This document shows, in pieces, positions 1-5,241 of a DNA stretch of 5,690 bases. The position numbers were made by a program, and so were the translations under genes. Source of the DNA: Lachnospiraceae bacterium (GTDB lineage: Bacteria > Bacillota > Clostridia > Lachnospirales > Lachnospiraceae); NCBI GenBank assembly GCA_017463035.1, contig JAFTPY010000349.1, positions 1 through 5,690 of the forward strand, written 5' to 3'. Every line of letters begins with the position of its first letter. Position 1 is the stretch's first letter. Below the pieces are notes generated by a model. It did no database searches and was not told where the DNA came from. It saw only the letters and a list, made by a program, of their open reading frames with translations.

Positions 1-19
1 ATCCGGAAGCCCTGCTGTA

Positions 20-358
20 CTACAACGCTTCACTCGCTCCGTTGTCCGGTGTACTGTCCGACAAACCTTCGCCTGATTCCGCCAAAGCCTCTTCTTCTTT
101 TTTCAGCTCAGCCTCCTCCAACTCCTTTGCCGCCAACTCCTGTTCGATTCTCTGTCGCTCCACAGCCGCTTCTTCCGCATCCTTGTCAACCTTCACGAGA
201 ATCTTTCGTGCGATACAGCCGATGATATAAAAAATAATCATCACAAGCAGTACGATTTTAAGTGTCGTATATAAAGACGCTCCCCGCATAATACAAATCC
301 CACAGGCGATTACTGCCGCAGAAAGCGTTATAATAGGCGGAATATTTTTCCCTTCCAT
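20..358 (-). CDS. Small membrane protein of unknown function with C-terminal coiled coil
   Basis: I do not recognise a named family. The 112-residue protein has two hydrophobic segments, about residues 8-25 and 33-50, separated by a short loop (MRGASLYTT). The positive-inside rule (RKILVK after the second segment) predicts a hairpin with both ends in the cytoplasm. Residues about 58-94 are Glu/Lys/Ala-rich, with heptad-like spacing that suggests a single coiled coil. The tail (about 95-112) is Gly/Ser/Asp-rich and probably disordered. The ATG at 358 follows AGGAGG (370-365) by 6 bases, and that site overlaps the cheD TAG stop, so expression with cheD is very likely. In B. subtilis the gene after cheD is sigD, and then swrB, a membrane protein with a coiled region. 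A motility-related or array-related role is plausible from position alone. It is unlikely to be spurious, given the good ribosome binding site and tight packing. Confidence 0.8.
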   Translation of the reverse strand: MEGKNIPPIITLSAAVIACGICIMRGASLYTTLKIVLLVMIIFYIIGCIARKILVKVDKDAEEAAVERQRIEQELAAKELEEAELKKEEEALAESGEGLSDSTPDNGASEAL

Positions 359-364
359 CCTACG

Positions 365-371
365 CCTCCTA
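365..371 (-). promoter_or_regulatory. cheD stop fused to Shine-Dalgarno of the small membrane protein (TAGGAGG)
   Basis: The cheD TAG (371-369) overlaps AGGAGG (370-365), with the ATG of the 112-residue protein 6 bases downstream. This is the best evidence that the small unknown gene is real and belongs to the operon. Confidence 0.85.
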
Positions 372-854
372 AATCTTATAAGTTGACTTGCCGACTGCTT
401 TTATCAGCAAATCACATGTTTCCGGATAAAACTCTATGGTACGTCCGTAAGATTTTCCGGTATCCTCCGCAACAATCGGAATACGTAACCCCGCCAGCTT
501 TTCTTTCACTGCTTCAACATTGCGCGCACCGACACGCAACAAGTCATTCTCCGAGCTGAAGGCGAACATCTGCGCTCCGCCGGCAATCTTGGCTTTTAAT
601 GCAGACCTGGACGCCCCCGCACTTATTACTCTGCGGAGCATCTCGTCGATTCCGGTATCCGCAAATTTCGCACAATTTTCATTGTTTCTGATTTTTGTAC
701 TATCCGGTAGCATGATATGCACTAATCCGGCGATTTTTGCATTTGGGTCATACAAAACAACGCCGACACAAGAGCCGAGCCCTAATGTAGTAATTGCATC
801 AGGAGCATGACAATAGTTCATATCCGCCATGCCTACCTTAATCATATTTCCCAT
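369..854 (-). CDS. cheD: Chemoreceptor glutamine deamidase CheD
   Basis: CheD deamidates selected glutamines of chemoreceptors to glutamate and, when bound to CheC, stimulates CheC phosphatase activity. The 161 residues match the family (B. subtilis CheD is about 166). The Cys-His-Thr triad of the Thermotoga enzyme (T21, C27, H44) is found with the same spacing: T23, C29 in LGLGSCVGV and H46 in GLVHIMLPDS. Further family features are KIAGGAQMF, the DLLRVGARNVEAV region and DTGKSYGRTIEFYPETC near the C-terminus. The ATG at 854 lies 4 bases after AGGAGG (864-859). The methionine at residue 4 would be 13 bases away, which is less suitable. The gene begins 8 bases after cheC and is probably translationally coupled to it, which fits two proteins that form a complex. 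Its own TAG stop is part of the Shine-Dalgarno site of the next gene. Confidence 0.96.
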   Translation of the reverse strand: MGNMIKVGMADMNYCHAPDAITTLGLGSCVGVVLYDPNAKIAGLVHIMLPDSTKIRNNENCAKFADTGIDEMLRRVISAGASRSALKAKIAGGAQMFAFSSENDLLRVGARNVEAVKEKLAGLRIPIVAEDTGKSYGRTIEFYPETCDLLIKAVGKSTYKI

Positions 855-858
855 AGTC

Positions 859-865
859 CCTCCTA
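859..865 (-). promoter_or_regulatory. cheC stop fused to cheD Shine-Dalgarno (TAGGAGG)
   Basis: The cheC TAG (865-863) overlaps AGGAGG (864-859); the cheD ATG follows after 4 bases. Coupling would keep the two interacting proteins CheC and CheD in a steady ratio. Confidence 0.85.
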
Positions 866-1480
866 TAAGCCAAGCGATGTCAATATTGCATTATAAGAGT
901 CCAGTGTAGGTATTAAAATGAAAAAACCGTTTACCTGCGTATCTTTTTCTCCGAATTCCGTTTGTATCAAAAGTGCCTTATCTCCGATTTTTCCGAATTC
1001 AATCGCCGGCACGCTCAAAATTGCTCCTGCCATATCGATTGCAATATACGGAACACTGGCATTGATTGCCATTTGTGTCAGATTGGATAAAGACGACAAA
1101 TAAGCTCCGGTAATAATATTACCGATTTCCTGTAATGCCGACGCTTCCATCTCCGAAAAATCCGCATCTAACGGCACATCCTGTCCCATTAACATATTTA
1201 CCATGGAATGTGCGGCGTCCCGTTCCAGAACAAACATCATCATTCCGTCGATATTCCCGCTCAATGTAAGAAGAATACCGGCAATAATATTTTCAGCACC
1301 GCCTAAAATCTCAGGAAGCTCCTGAAAATCAAGCAATGCAACCTTCGGAACCTTCATATCGACCTTTACCTGAAGCATTGTCGCCAATGCCGTGGTAGCA
1401 TTTCCGGCACCGATATTTCCGATTTCCTTCAATACATCATATTGCACTACATTCATTGAATCTAATTCCAGTTTTGCCAT
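863..1480 (-). CDS. cheC: CheY-P phosphatase CheC
   Basis: CheC dephosphorylates CheY-P and partners with CheD in the adaptation system of Gram-positive and Thermotoga-type chemotaxis. With the start chosen here it has 205 residues, close to B. subtilis CheC (about 209). Both phosphatase half-sites of the pattern (D/S)xxxExxN are visible: D15/E19/N22 in DVLKEIGNIGAG and S114/E118/N121 in SALQEIGNI. Two active sites are typical of CheC rather than single-site CheX. The frame remains open up to a GTG at 1519, but the ATG at 1480 is preferred. GGGAGG sits at 1491-1486, five bases upstream, and the extra 13 residues would be encoded by that site and by the intergenic hairpin. Its TAG stop is fused to the cheD ribosome binding site. 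The identity is firm and the start is well supported. Confidence 0.95.
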   Translation of the reverse strand: MAKLELDSMNVVQYDVLKEIGNIGAGNATTALATMLQVKVDMKVPKVALLDFQELPEILGGAENIIAGILLTLSGNIDGMMMFVLERDAAHSMVNMLMGQDVPLDADFSEMEASALQEIGNIITGAYLSSLSNLTQMAINASVPYIAIDMAGAILSVPAIEFGKIGDKALLIQTEFGEKDTQVNGFFILIPTLDSYNAILTSLGL

Positions 1481-1485
1481 ACCTT

Positions 1486-1491
1486 CCTCCC
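1486..1491 (-). promoter_or_regulatory. Ribosome binding site that decides the cheC start
   Basis: GGGAGG is read on the minus strand five bases before the ATG at 1480. It supports that ATG over the in-frame GTG at 1519. It lies just outside the base of the cheW-cheC hairpin and is not hidden by it. Confidence 0.85.
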
Positions 1492-1498
1492 AATTCAA

Positions 1499-1546
1499 AC
1501 ACACCAAGGAAGAAGCCACCCCTGACCTCTTCCTTGGAATATGTGT
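1499..1546 (-). promoter_or_regulatory. Intergenic hairpin between cheW and cheC
   Basis: A perfect 10-bp inverted repeat (1504-1513 with 1528-1537, CCAAGGAAGA/TCTTCCTTGG) encloses a 14-base loop. A further 5 bp (1499-1503 with 1542-1546, ACACA/TGTGT) pair beyond a 4-base bulge. It lies in the only sizeable gap of the operon, right after the cheW stop and 7 bases before the cheC Shine-Dalgarno site. No run of U follows in the transcript (it reads UGUGUUUGAAUU), so it is not a standard intrinsic terminator. It may act as an mRNA-processing or stability element, or as a weak attenuator that sets cheC-cheD levels relative to cheA-cheW. The structure is seen directly; the function is inferred. 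Confidence 0.6.
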
Positions 1547-1547
1547 A

Positions 1548-2009
1548 TTAAGCTTCCTTTTCCTTTTCTACGATAATTCCCTCAATATTCAAAAGAGAAA
1601 TGAGGTTATCATTATGCTTTCCGATACCGGAAAGGAACAATGACTTTTCGTCGTTCGGATTGTAGCTGACCTTCTCAATCTGATCGGCATCTAATGTAAC
1701 AACCTCTCTTACTTCGTCTACAATAACACCGACCGCAGCCTGCGGCTCAAACTTTAAAATCAGGATACGGGTCTTTCCGGTAAACTCATCCGGGTCCAAC
1801 TCAAACTTCACACGAAGACTCATTACCGGAACAATCTCACCTCGAAGATTAATCACACCGTTGAAAAAGTCCTGTGCCTTCGGCACTCTGGTAATCTTCT
1901 GCATTCGAACAATATTATCTACATACTGAATGTCAATGCCGTATTGTTCGTTTCCAAGCTTTACTACAATGTACTGCTTTGCTTCTTTACTTGAAACTGT
2001 CTCTGTCAT
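1548..2009 (-). CDS. cheW: Chemotaxis coupling protein CheW
   Basis: CheW is the small scaffold that bridges chemoreceptors and the P5 domain of CheA in the signalling array. The 153 residues form a single CheW (SH3-like) domain, about residues 10-148. Visible landmarks are the first strand (QYIVVKL), EQYGIDIQYVDNIV, the receptor/CheA contact motif NLRG at residues 54-57 followed by EIVPVMSL, and VGVIVDEVREVV at about 93-104. No receiver domain is attached, so it is CheW rather than CheV. Its ATG follows a perfect AGGAGG by 7 bases, and the first bases of that site are also part of the cheA TAG stop, so translation is probably coupled to cheA. It ends in TAA and is the only gene here followed by a sizeable gap (67 bases, with a hairpin). 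Length and motifs are ordinary. Confidence 0.97.
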   Translation of the reverse strand: MTETVSSKEAKQYIVVKLGNEQYGIDIQYVDNIVRMQKITRVPKAQDFFNGVINLRGEIVPVMSLRVKFELDPDEFTGKTRILILKFEPQAAVGVIVDEVREVVTLDADQIEKVSYNPNDEKSLFLSGIGKHNDNLISLLNIEGIIVEKEKEA

Positions 2010-2016
2010 ATCGGCA

Positions 2017-2023
2017 CCTCCTA
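2017..2023 (-). promoter_or_regulatory. cheA stop fused to cheW Shine-Dalgarno (TAGGAGG)
   Basis: The cheA TAG stop (2023-2021) supplies the first bases of a perfect AGGAGG site (2022-2017), followed 7 bases later by the cheW ATG. A ribosome terminating on cheA sits on the cheW initiation region, which suggests coupled translation. Confidence 0.85.
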
Positions 2024-4102
2024 GACTATTGCATTCGCATCAAGAATCAATGCGACTTCACCATCACCAAGGATTGTTGCGCCACCAATCATCTTGTTGT
2101 TGTTGATATACTTACCAATGGACTTAATAACGATTTCCTGCTGGCCGATTAAGTTATCGATTACAAGACCTGCAAGACGGTCACCCTTGGCTACAATAAC
2201 CACCGTCAGACTTTCCGGAGCAAAATCATCCTCCGGGATATCAAGTACCTTACGTAAACGAATGAGCGGAATTACATTACCGCGAAGATGAATGACTTCC
2301 TTCGTCTGTACATACTTAATGTCGGACGGCAAGACATCCTCGATGGTCTGGATGCTTCCTAACGGAATCGCATACTTTTCCTGACCGAGCTCTACCATAA
2401 GAGCCTGAATAATTGCTAACGTTAACGGTAAGCGTACGATAAAGGTAGTACCCTCTCCGAGAACGGTCTTTGCTTCCACGTCACCGCCGAGAGCTTCAAT
2501 CTTGGACTTAACCACGTCAAGACCTACACCTCTGCCGGACAAATCGGAAATCTTTTCTGCGGTAGAAAAGCTCGGACGGAACAACAAATCAATTGCTTCC
2601 TTATCCGTCATGGTAGCTGCCTGTTCAGAGGTAATGGTACCCTTTTCCACAGCTTTCTTCTTAATCTTTTCGACATCAACGCCCTTACCGTCGTCTCTTA
2701 CCTCGATAACTACATTGTTACCGTCTTGATATGCATTCAGGAAAATAGAACCGACCTCCGGCTTTCCGGCCTTGATACGTTCCTCGTTGGATTCCAAACC
2801 GTGGTCCGCAGCGTTACGCAACATATGCATGAGCGGATCTCCGATTTCATCGATTACGGTACGGTCAAGCTCTGTCTCCTCACCGGACATATATAATTCC
2901 ATCTTCTTATCTAATTTCTTACTGATATCACGAATCATACGCGGGAAACGGCTTACCACGTTTTCAATCGGTACCATTCGCGTCTTCATAACCGACTGAT
3001 GAAGATTGGTGGTAATACGCTCCAGATACTCAATCTGCTCGTTAAATCCGCTTTCGCGCAAGCCCGCAACATCTGCGGTATTAATCGATACCAGTCCGTT
3101 CTTAGCAATAATAAGCTCACTGACAAGATTCATCAAATCATCCAGCTTATCGATATCGACACGAACGGAACGATTTACCACCGGCTTTCCTGCGGAAGCC
3201 TTCTGTTGCGTCGCTGCTGCCGCCGGTGCTCCGCTGTCCTTCTGCTGAACAGATGCACTCTCTGCGGCTGCTTTTGTTTCGGTTGCAGATGCTGTTGCAA
3301 CCGCATCCATGGTAATGGCTTCTACACAAGCAATCTTGATTTCGGATACGTTCTCTACTTTCTTCTTTGCGGTCTCCGCATCCTTGTCCGTCAGTAAAAC
3401 AACAGTAAAATCAAAATCGAAATGCTCATCCTCGATATCCTGTACTGCCGGCTCGGAATGAATAACCGTACCTAAATCCTCTAATGCCTTAAACACCAGA
3501 AATGCACGCGCCGCCTTCAAAATACAGGTTTCCTGAATATAAACGGTCATCGCAAAAGCATTCATCTTTTCGGACAAAGCCTTCTCAATCGCACTCTTTT
3601 CGTGCTCTGCGAGAGTATACGGCTTTACACCGCTCTCACCCACGGCCTGGGTTGCCGCTGCTGCCGCCGGTGCCGATGCCGCTGCTGCCGGTGCCGCAGG
3701 TTCTGCCGCGCCGCCGAGACCCTCGTTTAAAATCTCATTTAATACTTTAATAATATCCTCGTTATCTTCCGTTCCTTCATCTCCGGAATTTACGATAACA
3801 TCCAGATACTGCTCCAAAGCGTCCAAGCCCTTGAACAAAACGTCAACAAGCTTCGGAGAAGCTTTCATCTTTCCGTTACGAATCTCGGAAAATACATTTT
3901 CCATGTCATGGGTAAGACGCTGCATTCTCTTATATCCCATGGTACCTGCCATACCCTTTAAGGAATGGGCCGCACGGAAAATCTCGTTAATGGTATCTAC
4001 GTTTTCCGGTTCCTTTTCTAAAATAAGAATCTGCTCGTTTAAGCTTTGTAAATGCTCTCTCGTTTCATCAATAAATATTTCCAAGTACTGACTTACATCC
4101 AT
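2021..4102 (-). CDS. cheA: Chemotaxis sensor histidine kinase CheA
   Basis: CheA is the cytoplasmic kinase of the receptor array; it autophosphorylates and donates phosphate to CheY and CheB. The 693 residues contain all five domains. P1 (about 1-130) carries phospho-accepting H46 in AAHSLKG. An Ala/Pro linker (about 131-155) follows. P2, the response-regulator docking domain (about 159-263), includes LKAARAFLVFKALEDLG. A second Ala-rich linker (about 264-308) leads to the P3 dimerisation helices (about 311-385). The P4 ATPase domain (about 386-560) has an N box with N430, D433 and H434 (HMLRNAADHG), G1 DDGKG at 470-474, F-box FRPSF at 508-512 and G2 GRGVG at 523-527. The P5 CheW-like domain (about 562-690) includes HLRGNVIPLIRL. 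The Shine-Dalgarno AGGAG (4117-4113) lies within the last codons of cheB, and only 2 bases separate the two genes. The two linkers share an identical 18-bp DNA segment (see the repeat entries). All kinase motifs are intact. Confidence 0.98.
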   Translation of the reverse strand: MDVSQYLEIFIDETREHLQSLNEQILILEKEPENVDTINEIFRAAHSLKGMAGTMGYKRMQRLTHDMENVFSEIRNGKMKASPKLVDVLFKGLDALEQYLDVIVNSGDEGTEDNEDIIKVLNEILNEGLGGAAEPAAPAAAASAPAAAAATQAVGESGVKPYTLAEHEKSAIEKALSEKMNAFAMTVYIQETCILKAARAFLVFKALEDLGTVIHSEPAVQDIEDEHFDFDFTVVLLTDKDAETAKKKVENVSEIKIACVEAITMDAVATASATETKAAAESASVQQKDSGAPAAAATQQKASAGKPVVNRSVRVDIDKLDDLMNLVSELIIAKNGLVSINTADVAGLRESGFNEQIEYLERITTNLHQSVMKTRMVPIENVVSRFPRMIRDISKKLDKKMELYMSGEETELDRTVIDEIGDPLMHMLRNAADHGLESNEERIKAGKPEVGSIFLNAYQDGNNVVIEVRDDGKGVDVEKIKKKAVEKGTITSEQAATMTDKEAIDLLFRPSFSTAEKISDLSGRGVGLDVVKSKIEALGGDVEAKTVLGEGTTFIVRLPLTLAIIQALMVELGQEKYAIPLGSIQTIEDVLPSDIKYVQTKEVIHLRGNVIPLIRLRKVLDIPEDDFAPESLTVVIVAKGDRLAGLVIDNLIGQQEIVIKSIGKYINNNKMIGGATILGDGEVALILDANAIV
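3212..3229 (-). repeat. 18-bp direct repeat, copy 2 (CheA P2-P3 linker)
   Basis: The same 18 bases encode APAAAA at CheA residues 292-297 in the same reading phase as copy 1. The two copies flank the P2 domain, and their 444-bp spacing equals exactly 148 codons. Confidence 0.9.
3656..3673 (-). repeat. 18-bp direct repeat, copy 1 (CheA P1-P2 linker)
   Basis: On the minus strand this reads GCACCGGCGGCAGCAGCG, encoding APAAAA at CheA residues 144-149. It is identical to copy 2, 444 bp further along the gene. It lies in an Ala/Pro-rich tract (residues about 131-150) that holds a second, imperfect version of the same unit just before it. Confidence 0.9.
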
Positions 4103-4104
4103 AA

Positions 4105-5226
4105 TTATCGCACTCCTACGTTTTTGATAATCGCCCCGGCAACTTCACCGAGCGGTACCATTTCATCCGCAAGCCCCGCTTCACACAGAGCACGCGGCAT
4201 ACCGTATACCGTACAGGTGGAAGCCTCCTGACCGATTACATAAATATTGCGCTTGTCATTAAGTTGCTTAATTCCTACGGTGCCGTCCCTGCCCATACCG
4301 GTAAGTACTACACAGGTAATATCATCGTAGTCAGATTCCAACAAAGATTCATACATGATATCGGCACAAGGTCTTAAAGCATTTCTGGCAGGCTCGTCCG
4401 TAACGCACAAAACATGCTCGCCTCCCTTTTTTCTGACCCTGAGCTGAGATCCTCCTTTTGCGACGTATACCGTTCCCTTTTGTAACACATCGCCGTCTGC
4501 CGCCTCTTTTACGGTAAGACCGCTCAATTCATTCAAACGAGCTGCCAAAGTTTCCGTAAAACCGGCCGGCATATGTTGCACGATAAGCATCGGTGCGTCC
4601 ATATTCTTCGGCAAATAAGGAACTACCTGTTGCAAAGCCTTCGGTCCTCCCGTGGAGCAAGCCAGAGCAACAAGCTTTCTCGCATCCTTCCCTACCGCTT
4701 TATGCGGTTTTCTCGTCACCGTTTCCTTCACGGAAATTACAGGCGTTGTATCATTTCCTTTCGGCTTCGGCATCTGAGGGATTTCCTGCTTCTTCCTGTT
4801 CCGGACCTCCGTCCGTTCAAAACCGGCCGCACACGCAAGACAAGTCAATACATTTTCCTGAAAGGTGTTTTCTTTTGCTTCGGAGAAACTGTTCGGTTTC
4901 GTTACGAAGTCAAAAGCTCCGAGTTCCAGCAGGCGAATTGTCTCTGCCGCACCCTCCACTGCTATGGTACTGACAACGATTACCGTCAGCTTTAATTTCA
5001 AACGGTTAATCTCTTCCATAAACTCGATTCCGTTCATCTTCGGCATGTTAATATCCAGAAGAATCACATCGTACTGCGCCGGGTTTAAGGTAATCTTGTC
5101 ATATGCTTCCAGACCATTGCTTGCAACATCGCAAACCATGAATCTTTCATCTGAATTAATTATATCAGACAATACCCTTCTCATAAGTGCAGAGTCATCA
5201 ATAATTAAAATATTTTTCTTTTTCAT
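4105..5226 (-). CDS. cheB: Chemotaxis response regulator protein-glutamate methylesterase CheB
   Basis: CheB removes methyl groups from receptor glutamates, and the family can also deamidate receptor glutamines; CheA-dependent phosphorylation activates it. At 373 residues it is a complete two-domain protein. The receiver domain (about 4-125) has the acidic pair D10/D11, phosphoacceptor D58 in LLDINMP, S86 and K110 in FVTKP. A basic linker of about 45-50 residues (about 135-182) is longer than in enteric CheB (349 residues in total). The methylesterase domain (about 183-370) has the catalytic triad S191 (in ACSTGG), H218 (in VQHMP) and D314 (in GMGRDG). The ATG at 5226 is preceded by AGAGGTG at 5240-5234, which overlaps the TAG stop of the PilZ gene. 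The TAA stop lies 2 bases before cheA. The residues before the catalytic Ser are Ala-Cys rather than the common Gly-Ala/Ser/Thr; otherwise it is standard. Confidence 0.97.
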   Translation of the reverse strand: MKKKNILIIDDSALMRRVLSDIINSDERFMVCDVASNGLEAYDKITLNPAQYDVILLDINMPKMNGIEFMEEINRLKLKLTVIVVSTIAVEGAAETIRLLELGAFDFVTKPNSFSEAKENTFQENVLTCLACAAGFERTEVRNRKKQEIPQMPKPKGNDTTPVISVKETVTRKPHKAVGKDARKLVALACSTGGPKALQQVVPYLPKNMDAPMLIVQHMPAGFTETLAARLNELSGLTVKEAADGDVLQKGTVYVAKGGSQLRVRKKGGEHVLCVTDEPARNALRPCADIMYESLLESDYDDITCVVLTGMGRDGTVGIKQLNDKRNIYVIGQEASTCTVYGMPRALCEAGLADEMVPLGEVAGAIIKNVGVR

Positions 5227-5233
5227 AGCATTT

Positions 5234-5241
5234 CACCTCTA
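5234..5241 (-). promoter_or_regulatory. PilZ gene stop fused to cheB Shine-Dalgarno (TAGAGGTG)
   Basis: The TAG stop of the PilZ gene (5241-5239) runs into AGAGGTG (5240-5234), a good match to the 16S anti-Shine-Dalgarno. The cheB ATG follows 7 bases later. Confidence 0.8.

Noticed and set aside
1..19. Start or ribosome binding site of a next gene (expected sigD/fliA) after the small membrane protein
   Set aside because: Only 19 bases remain; no start codon and no convincing Shine-Dalgarno site are visible in them, so nothing can be annotated.
1481..1519. Upstream GTG start for cheC adding 13 residues
   Set aside because: The added codons run through the intergenic hairpin and the Shine-Dalgarno site itself (N-W-E-E-G is the translated GGGAGG region), while the ATG at 1480 is well placed behind GGGAGG and gives the usual CheC length.
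1499..1546. Intrinsic terminator between cheW and cheC
   Set aside because: The stem is real, but no U-tract follows it in the transcript and cheC-cheD must still be expressed, so it is recorded as a hairpin of unknown role.
2999..3397. Plus-strand open frame of 132 codons opposite cheA, Cys-rich at its end
   Set aside because: The Cys-rich part is the antisense reading of the Ala-rich linker codons of cheA; no ribosome binding site or domain supports it.
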